DNA from: an alpha proteobacterium SCGC AAA536-K22
GTDB lineage: Bacteria; Pseudomonadota; Alphaproteobacteria; Puniceispirillales; Marisalimonadaceae
Assembly (NCBI GenBank): GCA_000421325.1
Contig: ATWQ01000013.1
Coordinates: forward strand, 1-58,240
Reading direction: 5' to 3'
DNA length: 58,240 nucleotides
Positions 35,087 through 44,150 of this stretch are shown here, piece by piece (the first letter of the stretch is position 1; each line of letters opens with the position of its first letter). The notes beneath the pieces are model-generated. The model was not told the origin of the DNA and ran no database searches. It saw only the letters and a program-made list of their open reading frames with translations. Both the position numbers and the translations under genes were made by a program.

Positions 35087-35896
35087 CTAATTAGGATTTT
35101 TCCTAATAGATTCATATAGCGCCACCCCTGCTGAAACAGCTAAATTCAAGCTGTCCGAACGACCTAACATTGGCAATTTTATTAATTGGTCACACGCATT
35201 CAAAATGTTGTGCGTTAAACCTTGTTGTTCGTTGCCCATAGCTAAAACAAATGGTAATTGCCAATTTGTTTTAGTATAATCATTAGAATTGATTAAAGAT
35301 GTTCCTATAAGACTAATTTTATGTCTTGACTTCCACTTAAGAAATTTTTCGCTACTGGATGCAATTATATTAACATTAAAGATTGCTCCCATGCTTGCCC
35401 TAACAGATTCATAAGAGAACGGATCTGTACACTCATCTAATAAAATACAATCAGTAGCACCAACTCCATCCATTGTTCTTAAAATAGTCCCTAAATTCCC
35501 GGGATCTCTAACCGTTTCTAAAGCTACAAAAATTTTATCTTTGATTATGGTAGGTAAATTACTCCATTTTTGATCAATGACACATAAAACATTTTGAGGG
35601 TTTTCTTTATGAGATATTTTGGAAAGTATTTCAGAAGTTACTCCTATAACATCCGCACCTAAACACAATACTTCGTTAATTAAGTTTTCAATTATATGAG
35701 TGTCTATATTTAGGTTGTCATATAAAAGGTATCTTATTTCCCAACCATTTTCCGCTGCCTCTCTACAAATTCTGAAACCTTCTGCAACAAATAAATTATG
35801 TTGTCTTCTATATTTACGATGATGCAAACTATTTATTAATTTAACTTTATCATTTGTTAAACTAGAAATTTCATATCTATTACCGATATCTTTCAA
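35087..35896 (-). CDS. TrmH/SpoU-family RNA 2'-O-methyltransferase
   Basis: A 269-residue SPOUT methyltransferase that methylates ribose 2'-OH in tRNA or rRNA. An N-terminal substrate-binding domain (KLINSLHHRKYRRQHNLFVAEGFRI) precedes the SPOUT domain with motif 1 RDPGNLGTILRTMDG, motif 2 AMGNEQQGL and motif 3 LPMLGRSDSLNLAVSAGVALYE, which forms the knot and SAM site. The start is a TTG with AGGAT five bases before it. It follows sufE by nine bases in the same direction. Confidence 0.88.
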   Translation of the reverse strand: MKDIGNRYEISSLTNDKVKLINSLHHRKYRRQHNLFVAEGFRICREAAENGWEIRYLLYDNLNIDTHIIENLINEVLCLGADVIGVTSEILSKISHKENPQNVLCVIDQKWSNLPTIIKDKIFVALETVRDPGNLGTILRTMDGVGATDCILLDECTDPFSYESVRASMGAIFNVNIIASSSEKFLKWKSRHKISLIGTSLINSNDYTKTNWQLPFVLAMGNEQQGLTHNILNACDQLIKLPMLGRSDSLNLAVSAGVALYESIRKNPN

Positions 35897-35905
35897 ATTT
35901 AATCC

Positions 35906-36322
35906 TTATACTAACTTTGACTTAGCAGCACTTTTTATGGATGTGATAAGAGAAGATAAACCATTTTTTCTTGTTGGAGATAAATGCTCATCTAAACCAA
36001 TTTTTTCAAGAAAATTCATATCTGTATCTATTATTTCCTTAGGCTTTTTTTCTGAAAAAACTTTAAGCATTAATGCTATTAACCCCTGAACAATAGCAGC
36101 ATCACTGTTTGCAATAAATGTAATTGTTCCATTATCATTAAAAAAATTACTAAAATAAACAACAGACTGACAACCCTTAAGCTTATTCTGGTCTATTTTC
36201 AAATTTTCGTCCATCTTGGGAACACTTCTACCTAAATCAATTAAATACTGATATTTGTCCTCCCAAGATTCAAAATAAGAAAAATCTTCTATTAATTCAT
36301 TAACTTCTTTACTAAAACTCAT
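35906..36322 (-). CDS. sufE: SufE cysteine desulfurase sulfur acceptor
   Basis: A 138-residue SufE-family protein that takes persulfide sulfur from the desulfurase SufS during Fe-S cluster assembly. The acceptor is Cys51 in KLKGCQSVVYF, the same position and context as E. coli SufE. Other family features are the WEDKYQYLIDLGR segment and SPTRKNGLSSLI near the end. No other suf gene is in the window. Confidence 0.9.
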   Translation of the reverse strand: MSFSKEVNELIEDFSYFESWEDKYQYLIDLGRSVPKMDENLKIDQNKLKGCQSVVYFSNFFNDNGTITFIANSDAAIVQGLIALMLKVFSEKKPKEIIDTDMNFLEKIGLDEHLSPTRKNGLSSLITSIKSAAKSKLV

Positions 36323-36469
36323 TCAAAACTCACTAATATTTATTAGATTGATTAAACGCATATTATATATAAATCAAGAAAGTTTATATATGAATAAACT
36401 CATTTTAAAAAAACTATGATATTGTAATTTAATTTAATTTAGAATAATTTTTAGTCTGGGGATGTTAAA

Positions 36470-37957
36470 ATGCTATCACTCAGTAATACAAATGAGAATT
36501 CTACTTTACTAAGCACTCCTGTAGTTCTTCTTACACTAGTTTTTATTACCTTGATTAGAATATATACTTTATTTATTTCACCTATAGAGTTATCTGTAGA
36601 CGAAGCTCAATATTGGCATTGGTCTCAAAATCTAGATTTTGGCTATTTTACAAAACCACCATTTATTGCTTGGATAATAGCGTTATCTACAAATTTATTT
36701 GGAAATGAAGAATGGGCAGTCAGGCTCTTTTCACCAATAATTCATTTCTCTATCGCAATCATTTTATGGATAACAACTCAGTTTGCTTTTGGATTAAAAG
36801 CAGGCCGTATTGCAGCTTTATTATGGATATTTATCCCTGCGGCCTCATTAGGAAGTTTTATTATTTCAACTGACACTCCTTTGTTGTTATTTTGGTCATT
36901 GGCTTTATTATTAATTTTTAAAACATTTAGAGATAACTCATATATCTCGGCTTCGTTTGCAGGAACCAGTATTGGGCTAGCATTCTTATCTAAGTATGCT
37001 GCTTTATACTTTTTTATTTTACTAATTTTATGGTGGGTGATTTATGACAAAGGCAAAGCGCTAACCTTTAAAAAATTACTTGTGGTTTTAATTTCAAGTA
37101 TAATCATTGCTGCTCCAAATTTATATTGGAATTACTCTAACGACTTTGTAACTGCAAGCCATACTATATCAAATGCTAATCTTTCAAAAATTATTATTAA
37201 TTACGCTAACGTAATTGATTTTTTATCATCACAGTTATTAGTATTTGGACCTATAATTTTTTTATTATATTTATCTATAATTTTTAATAGTTTTTTTAAA
37301 AATCAACAGTTCTCTCTTTTAGGAATGCTTTCGTTACCAATTATTGCTTTAATAACAATTCAAAGTTTTTTGAAGATAGCCAACCCTAATTGGGCAGTAA
37401 CTGCATATATCAGTGCCACATTGATGATTAGTGCTTATGCAATCATACAAAAACATAAGATGCTTAGACTACTTACTAAATTTGGATTATTTATAAATTT
37501 TGTACTATCTTTGTTTATTTTAAAAATTACTTTAACTGGGAGTTTTTATCCTATTCAGTTAAAATCAGACCCAATGAGAAAAAACTTAGGTTTTGAAGCA
37601 CTTTCAACTCAAATTAAAAAAACTTTTGATAAAAATCAAATATCTAAGTTAGTTTTTATTAACAGAGGTGAAATAACAAGATTTTATTATTATTTGAATA
37701 AAATTGATAATAAATTCACAAATAAAATATTACTAAAGACAAATAGCAAATCTCCAGGAAACTTTTATGAACAAAATTATAATTATGACAAAACAAATCA
37801 CAAAAAAGATGAAAAAATAATGATCATAAAACGTAATTTAAATTTTGGAAATGACTTTGCCAACCTTAAAGAGACAAAATTTATCCAAAAAATTTCTACA
37901 AATACAATAAAAAATCTTAAAAGAACTTATTACCTGTTTGAAGGTAAAATTAAATAA
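36470..37957 (+). CDS. ArnT/PMT-family membrane glycosyltransferase
   Basis: A 495-residue integral-membrane GT-C glycosyltransferase with about 11-12 membrane segments. The first periplasmic loop carries the catalytic acid motif DEAQYWHWSQNLDFGYFTKPPFIAW, the hallmark of ArnT-like lipid A or dolichyl/undecaprenyl-phosphate sugar transferases. A soluble Lys/Asn-rich C-terminal part (from about 370) follows. GGGGATG precedes the ATG. It is convergent with mntR. The sugar and acceptor are not decidable; lipid A or a cell-surface protein are the usual acceptors. Confidence 0.85.
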   Translation: MLSLSNTNENSTLLSTPVVLLTLVFITLIRIYTLFISPIELSVDEAQYWHWSQNLDFGYFTKPPFIAWIIALSTNLFGNEEWAVRLFSPIIHFSIAIILWITTQFAFGLKAGRIAALLWIFIPAASLGSFIISTDTPLLLFWSLALLLIFKTFRDNSYISASFAGTSIGLAFLSKYAALYFFILLILWWVIYDKGKALTFKKLLVVLISSIIIAAPNLYWNYSNDFVTASHTISNANLSKIIINYANVIDFLSSQLLVFGPIIFLLYLSIIFNSFFKNQQFSLLGMLSLPIIALITIQSFLKIANPNWAVTAYISATLMISAYAIIQKHKMLRLLTKFGLFINFVLSLFILKITLTGSFYPIQLKSDPMRKNLGFEALSTQIKKTFDKNQISKLVFINRGEITRFYYYLNKIDNKFTNKILLKTNSKSPGNFYEQNYNYDKTNHKKDEKIMIIKRNLNFGNDFANLKETKFIQKISTNTIKNLKRTYYLFEGKIK

Positions 37958-37960
37958 AAA

Positions 37961-38374
37961 TTATTTTCTATTAAATTTTTGAAACACGCTTAGTGTCTCA
38001 GTACTTACATGATGCTCAAGACCTTCAGCATCATTTTTAGCTACATCTTCGTTTACACCAATTTTAATTAAAAAGTTATATACTATTTCATGTCGTTTTT
38101 TACAGTAGTCAGCTAATAATTGTCCCTTCTCAGTTAAGAATATAGATCTATAAGGTTTACTTTCAACTAAACCCTCTCTAACTAAACGTCTTATAACACT
38201 ATTAACCGTTGGTCCAGTTACTCCAAAATGCTTAGCTAAATCAACCGCCCTAGCTTCACCAGTTTCTTTAATCAAATCTGCTATCATTTCTGTATAATCT
38301 TCTGCAGTTTCAGTGTTCCTCGCGTTCCTTACTTGAGCAAACCTATCAGAATTAATTTCAAATTCATTGTTCAT
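37961..38374 (-). CDS. mntR: Manganese-responsive transcriptional regulator MntR (DtxR family)
   Basis: A 137-residue DtxR-family regulator. A winged helix-turn-helix (AVDLAKHFGVTGPTVNSVIRRLVREGLV, about 37-66) is followed by the dimerisation and metal-binding region with RHEIVYNFLIKIG and DAEGLEHHVS near the C-terminus, as in MntR of Proteobacteria. It represses Mn importers (and controls exporters) when Mn(II) is plentiful. A palindrome 17 bases upstream of its start may be an autoregulatory operator. No mnt transporter gene is in the window. Confidence 0.87.
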   Translation of the reverse strand: MNNEFEINSDRFAQVRNARNTETAEDYTEMIADLIKETGEARAVDLAKHFGVTGPTVNSVIRRLVREGLVESKPYRSIFLTEKGQLLADYCKKRHEIVYNFLIKIGVNEDVAKNDAEGLEHHVSTETLSVFQKFNRK

Positions 38375-38390
38375 AATTAAATTTCCAAAG

Positions 38391-38404
38391 TTAGCCTATG
38401 CTAA
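38391..38404. promoter_or_regulatory. Candidate MntR operator palindrome
   Basis: TTAGC and its complement GCTAA face each other across CTAT, 17 bases upstream of the mntR start, in the divergent region between mntR and the DUF1244 gene. The half-site resembles the AGC/GCT core of known MntR boxes. The match to MntR boxes is from memory, so treat as a candidate. Confidence 0.45.
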
Positions 38405-38507
38405 TATTTATTTTACCTTTTTACAAACTCTTATATTATTCCTCTTTGTAAATTGTTTTGATGTGATAGTTGTGCTAAAAAATTGTATAAAATTATGAGG
38501 TAAAATT

Positions 38508-38807
38508 ATGGATAATAAAAATAAATTGAAAATAGAGTCAGAAGTTTTAAAAAAGCTTTTAAGCCACCTTCAAAATAGAACTGATGTTCAAAACATTGAT
38601 TTAATGAACCTAAGTGGGTTTTGTAGAAACTGTCTTTCCAGATGGTATACTGAGGCTGCTCAGGAAAATGGAGTTGAACTTAATAAAGACGATGCTAAAG
38701 AAATAGTGTATGGAATGCCTCATTCAGTTTGGAAGGAAAAATACCAAACAGAAGCAAGTGAAAAACAAAAAAGTGATTTTAAAAACAAAGTATCAGAAGA
38801 ACATTAA
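38508..38807 (+). CDS. DUF1244 small helical protein
   Basis: A 99-residue protein of the DUF1244 family, recognised by LSGFCRNCLSRWYTEAAQENG (about 42-62) and the YGMPHSVWKEKYQ block. The two cysteines in FCRNC and the following basic and acidic helices are family-conserved, and the function is not established. It is immediately followed by gapR (one base between the stop and the next ATG), an arrangement that I have seen in Alphaproteobacteria, suggesting coupled expression. Confidence 0.85.
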   Translation: MDNKNKLKIESEVLKKLLSHLQNRTDVQNIDLMNLSGFCRNCLSRWYTEAAQENGVELNKDDAKEIVYGMPHSVWKEKYQTEASEKQKSDFKNKVSEEH

Positions 38808-38808
38808 A

Positions 38809-39075
38809 ATGAATGATATACAAAATAATGAAATCGTTGAAACGAAACCCCAGGATAATCGACTTAAAAGTTTTATAGAAAGGATTGAAAGGTTAGAAGA
38901 AGAGAAAAATAACATTCTTGCAGACATTAAGGAAGTTTATTCAGAGGCTAAAAGTTCAGGTTATGAACCAAAAATTATGAGAAAAGTTCTAATAATTCGA
39001 AAAATGGACGTTGATGAAAGATTAGAGCAAGAGGCCTTATTAGATACTTACAGAACTGTTTTAGGTATATTTTAA
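38809..39075 (+). CDS. gapR: GapR-like nucleoid-associated protein (DUF2312)
   Basis: An 88-residue DNA-binding protein. The near-diagnostic string RLKSFIERIERLEEEK (about 18-33) and the tail KVLIIRKMDVDERLEQEALLDTYRTVLG match GapR of Caulobacter, which forms a clamp around overtwisted DNA ahead of replication and transcription. The frame is open upstream into the DUF1244 gene, but the ATG at 38809 gives the family length and start. GapR is a marker of Alphaproteobacteria, which supports the assignment of the window. Confidence 0.9.
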   Translation: MNDIQNNEIVETKPQDNRLKSFIERIERLEEEKNNILADIKEVYSEAKSSGYEPKIMRKVLIIRKMDVDERLEQEALLDTYRTVLGIF

Positions 39076-39078
39076 AAT

Positions 39079-39990
39079 ATGATTAATCACTTTGGAAACA
39101 GGCTTGTTACAAAAATTAGAAGCTCAAAATCATTCTTGTGTTTAGGTGTTGATCCGCACCTAGACCTTATACCTAAAATTTTTGACATAAATACTAAAAC
39201 TTCAAACATTGTTGGAAAAGTTGAAAAATTTTGTTTTTCACTTTTAGACGCTGCTGTTGGATTAGTCCCCGCAATAAAGCCCCAAATAGCATTATTTGAA
39301 CAACTTGGCCCAGATGGAATGAATCTACTTTCATCCTTATGTAAACATGCCCATTCTCAAAATTTTTTGATAATTATGGATGCAAAAAGAGGTGACATAG
39401 GAAGCACTAGTCAAGCATATGCTAATGCTTATTTAGGAAAAGATGCTCCATTTCCAAGCGACGCTCTAACTATCAATCCGTGGTTAGGGATTGATAGTTT
39501 AGAACCTTTCTTTAAAAAAGCTTCTGAGACAAGAAGTGGCCTATTTATTTTGGTACATACAAGTAATAAAGGCTCTAAGGATATTCAAGAAATGTCGCTT
39601 TCAACTGGCATTAAGTGCTATGAACATCTTGCTAATATATTAAAACCAATTGTAGAAAAAAATAAAGGTACCTTAGGCTTGTCTTCAATAGGGGTTGTCT
39701 CTGGAGCTACATTTAGAGAAGAATCTGTAGCATTAAGAAAGCTATTACCAAACGCTCCATTTTTAATTCCTGGTTATGGTACTCAAGGCGCATCTGCGAA
39801 GGATGCATGTGCACCATTAGTTCAAGATATCAAACATTCAAATCTTCTAAACTTTGGTTTGATTAATGCTTCCAGAAGTATCTTGTTTTCTGAAGATTCC
39901 TATTTAGCTAATAATATTGAAGAGTGGCAAAAAATAATCTTGTCAAAAATAAATTCAATTAATAACGAACTAACATCTATTAATAATTAA
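39079..39990 (+). CDS. pyrF: Orotidine-5'-phosphate decarboxylase, type 2
   Basis: A 303-residue OMP decarboxylase of the longer type 2 (subfamily 2) group that makes UMP. The catalytic tetrad motif DAKRGDIGST is at 101-110 (Asp101, Lys103, Asp106), preceded by FLCLGVDPHLDLIP and followed by FLIPGYGTQGASAKD, the phosphate-binding part. It follows gapR by three bases and precedes queF by 13 bases, so it belongs to the same run of genes. Confidence 0.92.
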   Translation: MINHFGNRLVTKIRSSKSFLCLGVDPHLDLIPKIFDINTKTSNIVGKVEKFCFSLLDAAVGLVPAIKPQIALFEQLGPDGMNLLSSLCKHAHSQNFLIIMDAKRGDIGSTSQAYANAYLGKDAPFPSDALTINPWLGIDSLEPFFKKASETRSGLFILVHTSNKGSKDIQEMSLSTGIKCYEHLANILKPIVEKNKGTLGLSSIGVVSGATFREESVALRKLLPNAPFLIPGYGTQGASAKDACAPLVQDIKHSNLLNFGLINASRSILFSEDSYLANNIEEWQKIILSKINSINNELTSINN

Positions 39991-40003
39991 GTGAGATATC
40001 TAC

Positions 40004-40465
40004 ATGAGTAAATCAGATAAAGACTTAAATTCTCTTGGCTATAAAAGCAAAGTTCCAGAATTTCCTGATAAGAATATTCTTGAAAAAGTAAAAAATCCAA
40101 AAATTGGATTAGATTATAATATTAGATTTACATGTCCAGAGTTCACATCAATATGCCCAGTTACATCTCAACCTGATTTCGCTCACATAGTAATCGATTA
40201 TGTGCCTGATAAATTAATAGTAGAAAGTAAGTCTTTTAAATTATACCTTTTAGGATATAGGAACCACGGTGCATTTCATGAAGATTGTACAATTTCAATT
40301 GCGCAAGATATTGTTCAATTATTGTCTCCTAAATGGTTAAGAATTGGGGGTTATTGGTACCCAAGAGGTGGAATTCCAATTGATATATTTTGGCAAACAT
40401 GTGAACAACCTAAAAATCTATTTATTCCAGATCATTCTGTTGAAACTTACAGAGGCAGGGGTTAA
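40004..40465 (+). CDS. queF: NADPH-dependent 7-cyano-7-deazaguanine reductase
   Basis: A 153-residue type I (single-domain) QueF that reduces preQ0 to preQ1 in queuosine synthesis. The catalytic Cys51 is in [16 protein letters not shown], the QueF motif [21 protein letters not shown] follows, and the unimodular length agrees. Other queuosine genes are not in the window. The 13-base gap before it contains no room for a riboswitch. Confidence 0.93.
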   Translation: MSKSDKDLNSLGYKSKVPEFPDKNILEKVKNPKIGLDYNIRFTCPEFTSICPVTSQPDFAHIVIDYVPDKLIVESKSFKLYLLGYRNHGAFHEDCTISIAQDIVQLLSPKWLRIGGYWYPRGGIPIDIFWQTCEQPKNLFIPDHSVETYRGRG

Positions 40466-40493
40466 TTCATAATTGGTTAGACTTGAACAATAA

Positions 40494-40509
40494 ATGTGTA
40501 TATACACAT
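40494..40509. promoter_or_regulatory. 16-bp perfect palindrome at the MarR gene start
   Basis: ATGTGTATATACACAT is a perfect inverted repeat ending four bases before the ATG at 40513 of the MarR-family regulator. MarR proteins typically bind such 16-20-bp palindromes in their own promoter region. Bound protein here would block the regulator and the transporter gene behind it. Confidence 0.6.
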
Positions 40510-40512
40510 CAA

Positions 40513-40932
40513 ATGGATGATAATTTTTCTTGTAAGTGCATTCGTCTTCGAAAAGCAAGTAACAACTTAACTAAGATTTATGATTCAGCTTTAATTAAGA
40601 TAGATCTAAAAATCACCCAATTTAGTACTTTAAAAAATATTCAAAAATTGGGTAAAACAAATATTAGGGATTTATCTTATGAATTAGAGTTAGATAGGAC
40701 TACCGTTTTACGCAATATTGAAAAATTAATAAAAATGGACCTTGTTACTTATAATTACGAGAATGATGATAAAAACAAAATAATTCAATTAACGACTATT
40801 GGTATAAAAAAACTTAAAGAAGCTATTATTATTTGGGAAGAAACTCAACACAAATATATTAAAGCTTTAGATATAAAAAATTATGAAGAGATTGAAACTG
40901 TAATTAGCAAAATAAGTAAAATTAATATTTAA
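40513..40932 (+). CDS. MarR-family transcriptional regulator
   Basis: A winged helix-turn-helix regulator of about 139 residues. The N-terminal CKCIRLRKASNNLTKIYD, the recognition helix region TNIRDLSYELELDRTTVLRNIEKLIKMDLV and the wing NYENDDKNKIIQLT are typical of MarR proteins. A TTG at 40483 is also in frame, but the ATG at 40513 gives the usual N-terminus and leaves the 16-bp palindrome in the leader. The CxC pair near the start is a feature of one redox or small-molecule sensing subgroup. It is followed 21 bases later by an MFS carrier that it probably controls. Confidence 0.85.
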   Translation: MDDNFSCKCIRLRKASNNLTKIYDSALIKIDLKITQFSTLKNIQKLGKTNIRDLSYELELDRTTVLRNIEKLIKMDLVTYNYENDDKNKIIQLTTIGIKKLKEAIIIWEETQHKYIKALDIKNYEEIETVISKISKINI

Positions 40933-40953
40933 TTTTAGAATTTAGGAATAACA

Positions 40954-42168
40954 ATGGAAATAAAAAAAGTAGATTGGCAAGTTATTATACTGGTATGTTC
41001 TATCATAATTGCAATGATTATGGGAGTAAGACAAGCTCTTGGATTGTTTTTAGAGCCAATATCAACTTTCATGAATGACGGAAAAGAGTTTTTTTCATTC
41101 GCTATTGGTGTTCAAGCGATTGTCTGGGGCTTAGTAACCTTTGTTCTTGGTATTTTGATTGATAAATTTGGCCCTCAAAAAATATTGGCATTCGGAATAA
41201 TTTGTTTTGCTTCTGGAATTTTTTTTATGAGCAACCCCACCTCAGAAATTAAATTATTTTCAGCCACAACTCTAATGGGGTTTGGCCTTGGTGGCGCTGG
41301 AATGGCTACTATTGTTAGTGTAGCAGGTAAAGTGGCTCCAATGAATAAACGCTCGATTGCTATGGGATTGGTTGCTGCTGCAGGCTCATTCGGTCAATTT
41401 GCTGTAGTATTACCAACCATGTGGATGAATAAAGAATTTGGGTGGCAAACAAGCTTACTTGTTTTAGCTTCAATATCTATTTGTCTATTATTTCTTTTAC
41501 CACTTTTAAATGATCCGGATGGTGTTACTGCAAAAAATCAATCTTTTCAAGAAGGATTAAAAAATACTGTTAAATTTTCCTTGAAAGAAAGAAATTATTT
41601 ACTATTAATTCTTGGCTTTTTTGTTTGTGGCTTTCACGTAACTTTTATAGCGTTACATCTTCCAACTGACTTAGTATCAAAAGGTATTTCTGTCGAAGTT
41701 GCCGGCTGGTCTTTAGCAATCATAGGTGTAACTAATATTTTAGGAACAATAGGCTTTGGTTGGCTGGGAGGAAAAATCAAAAAACCTATGCCCTTATCAA
41801 TAATATATTTATTTAGATCATTAGCGATCACCATATTTGTTTTGTCCCCACCTTCACCAACAATAGCTATTTTGTTTGGAGCTTTAATTGGTATATTTTG
41901 GCTAGCAACTGTACCAATGACAAATGCAATTATACTTTCGTTTATAGGCCCTAAGTATTTAGCAACATTGTCGGGTATCTGTTTTATTTGTCATCAATTA
42001 GGAGCTGTTTTAGGAGCTTGGTTGGGTGGTAGGTTTTTTGATATTTATGGTAACTATGAAAATATGTGGTGGTTAAGTGTTGCTTTAGGTATTATAGCCT
42101 TCATTCTAACAATCACGGTTAAAGAAGAGCCTTTTTCAGTAAATTCAGAAATAAAAGAAATGGTTTAG
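40954..42168 (+). CDS. MFS transporter, monocarboxylate/oxalate-formate type
   Basis: A 404-residue carrier with 12 membrane segments. The opening IIIAMIMGVRQALGLFLEPIS, LIDKFGPQKILAFGI (loop 2-3) and the block LSGICFICHQLGAVLGAWLGGRFFD are characteristic of the OFA and related monocarboxylate families. AGGAAT precedes the ATG. Its 3' end overlaps the convergent acetoacetyl-CoA synthetase gene by four bases. Regulation by the MarR gene in front is likely from position only. Confidence 0.85.
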   Translation: MEIKKVDWQVIILVCSIIIAMIMGVRQALGLFLEPISTFMNDGKEFFSFAIGVQAIVWGLVTFVLGILIDKFGPQKILAFGIICFASGIFFMSNPTSEIKLFSATTLMGFGLGGAGMATIVSVAGKVAPMNKRSIAMGLVAAAGSFGQFAVVLPTMWMNKEFGWQTSLLVLASISICLLFLLPLLNDPDGVTAKNQSFQEGLKNTVKFSLKERNYLLLILGFFVCGFHVTFIALHLPTDLVSKGISVEVAGWSLAIIGVTNILGTIGFGWLGGKIKKPMPLSIIYLFRSLAITIFVLSPPSPTIAILFGALIGIFWLATVPMTNAIILSFIGPKYLATLSGICFICHQLGAVLGAWLGGRFFDIYGNYENMWWLSVALGIIAFILTITVKEEPFSVNSEIKEMV

Positions 42169-44132
42169 ACACTTAATTCTTCAATGTTTTTATATTCTTC
42201 TAAACACTCTGGGTTAGCTAGGGCATTCTCATTATTAATGCTTTTATTATGAATTAGATCCCGTACGGCAAGTTCTGCTATTTTGCCTGACTTTGTTCTA
42301 GGTATGTCATTAACAACAATAATTTTCGAAGGAACATGTCGAGGAGAGGCTCCTATTTTAATTTTAGTTTTTATTTTATTAATTAAATCTCCTGTCAAAT
42401 CAGATTCTGGATACAACCTTACAAATAGAACAACCCTTGTATCACCCTGCCAAATTTGTCCTACAACCAAGCCTTCAAGAACTTCTTCTATTTGTTCGAC
42501 TTGCCTATATATTTCAGCTGTACCAATACGAACTCCCCCAGGATTTAAAGTTGCGTCAGATCTACCAAAAATTATGAAACCATCATTTTCTGTCTTAACA
42601 ATATAATCACCATGACACCACACATTTGTATATTTATTAAAATAAGCCTCATGATATTTTTGGTTCTTTTCATCATTCCAAAAAAATAAGGGCATAGTAG
42701 GAAAATTCTGGATGCAAACCAACTCTCCTTTCTCATTTTTTATTGATTGACCATTTTCATTATAAACATGAACATCCATACCTAAAATTGGTCCTTGTAT
42801 TTCTCCTCTCCTAACAACAGACATTGGATTTCCGCCAATGAAACAACCTACTATATCGGTTCCCCCAGACAAGCTTGCAATTGAAACATCTTTTTTAACA
42901 TTGTTGTATATGTAATCAAAACTTTCATGAACCAATGGAGATCCAGTTGAACCTATCGTCTCTAGATCATTTAAATCGTACTTATCAATAATTTTAATTT
43001 TTTCCTTACTTAAAGCGTCTATATATTTTGCTGAAACTCCCATAAAATTAATTTTTTCGCTATTTACATAATTCCATAAAGTTTCTGCATTTGGAAAAAA
43101 GGGTGATCCATCATATAAATAAATTGTAGATTTTAGTAACAGTCCTGATACTAGCCAATTCCACATCATCCACCCACAAGTCGTAAAGTAGAAAACTTTG
43201 CTATTTTTTCTTGCATTAGAATGAAGCCCCAGCTCAACTAGATGTTTTAATAGAATACCACCGTTGGAGTGAACAATACATTTAGGCTTACCAGTAGTAC
43301 CGCTTGAAAACATAATATACAGAGGATCATCCAAATCTAAAGGCTCAAAATGTATTTCTTGTGTAAAGTATTTTTCTTGTACAGCGCTATAATTTATAAA
43401 TTTATCATAATAATAATCTGTTTTAATTCCAAGAAGTGGTACAATAACAACTCTTTTTAAAGAAGGTATGGATTCAACAATATCTGAGACTTTATTAGTT
43501 ATATCTACTTCTTTACCATTGTACCAATAACCGTCAGTAGTAAGTAAAATTTTTGGTTCAATCTGACCAAATCTATCCAGAACACCGTCTACTCCAAAAT
43601 CTGGTGATGCTGAAGAAAATATTGCTCCTATAGAAGAAGTTGCTAACATCATTATTACTGTTTCAGGCATGTTAGGCATATATGCAGCAACCCTGTCTCC
43701 TTTAACAACACCTTGTTTTCGCAAAAAATTTGCTAAAGAAGCAGTTTGGACCTTAAGGTCTTTCCAAGTAATTTCTTTTCTAATTTTATCTTCAGATTTA
43801 AATATAATTGCAGCACCAAAATCATCACCTAAGAGCATGTTTTCTGCATAATTCACACTACCATTGGGGAAAAATTTACTTCCTGGCATTTGATTTTCAG
43901 GGTCAATATACGGTTCCTTTCCCTTAGAACCTATAATCTCAAAAAAATCCCAAATAGATGACCAAAATTCGCTTTTGTTATTCACTGACCAACTATGCAA
44001 ATCAGCAAAACTAGTTAGAACTAGATTATATTTATCATTGATTTCTTTTATAAATTTGGACATTTGCGAAGACTTTATTCTCTCGTCAGATGGTGTCCAC
44101 ATTACTGGATTTGAAACTATCTTTTTTTCCAT
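42165..44132 (-). CDS. acsA: Acetoacetyl-CoA synthetase
   Basis: A 655-residue AMP-forming ligase that turns acetoacetate into acetoacetyl-CoA. The P-loop is YIMFSSGTTGKPKCIVHSNGG; the C-terminal GGVRIGTAEIYRQVEQIEEVLEGLV and the PRTKSGKIAELAVRD lysine motif are the pattern of acetoacetyl-CoA synthetases, as is the YFTTCGWMMWNWL block. The length is right for the family (~650). It would convert ketone bodies into the acetyl-CoA pool, and an upstream beta-ketothiolase elsewhere in the window can take its product. It is convergent with an MFS carrier that may import a substrate. Confidence 0.9.
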   Translation of the reverse strand: MEKKIVSNPVMWTPSDERIKSSQMSKFIKEINDKYNLVLTSFADLHSWSVNNKSEFWSSIWDFFEIIGSKGKEPYIDPENQMPGSKFFPNGSVNYAENMLLGDDFGAAIIFKSEDKIRKEITWKDLKVQTASLANFLRKQGVVKGDRVAAYMPNMPETVIMMLATSSIGAIFSSASPDFGVDGVLDRFGQIEPKILLTTDGYWYNGKEVDITNKVSDIVESIPSLKRVVIVPLLGIKTDYYYDKFINYSAVQEKYFTQEIHFEPLDLDDPLYIMFSSGTTGKPKCIVHSNGGILLKHLVELGLHSNARKNSKVFYFTTCGWMMWNWLVSGLLLKSTIYLYDGSPFFPNAETLWNYVNSEKINFMGVSAKYIDALSKEKIKIIDKYDLNDLETIGSTGSPLVHESFDYIYNNVKKDVSIASLSGGTDIVGCFIGGNPMSVVRRGEIQGPILGMDVHVYNENGQSIKNEKGELVCIQNFPTMPLFFWNDEKNQKYHEAYFNKYTNVWCHGDYIVKTENDGFIIFGRSDATLNPGGVRIGTAEIYRQVEQIEEVLEGLVVGQIWQGDTRVVLFVRLYPESDLTGDLINKIKTKIKIGASPRHVPSKIIVVNDIPRTKSGKIAELAVRDLIHNKSINNENALANPECLEEYKNIEELSV

Positions 44133-44150
44133 AACCTATTTGCTCAAGAA

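Noticed and set aside
38710-38808. Longer gapR beginning inside the DUF1244 gene
   Set aside because: The extra residues overlap another real gene and are not part of the GapR family; the ATG at 38809 gives the correct length.
39991-40003. preQ1 riboswitch before queF
   Set aside because: Only 13 bases separate pyrF from queF, too few for an aptamer.
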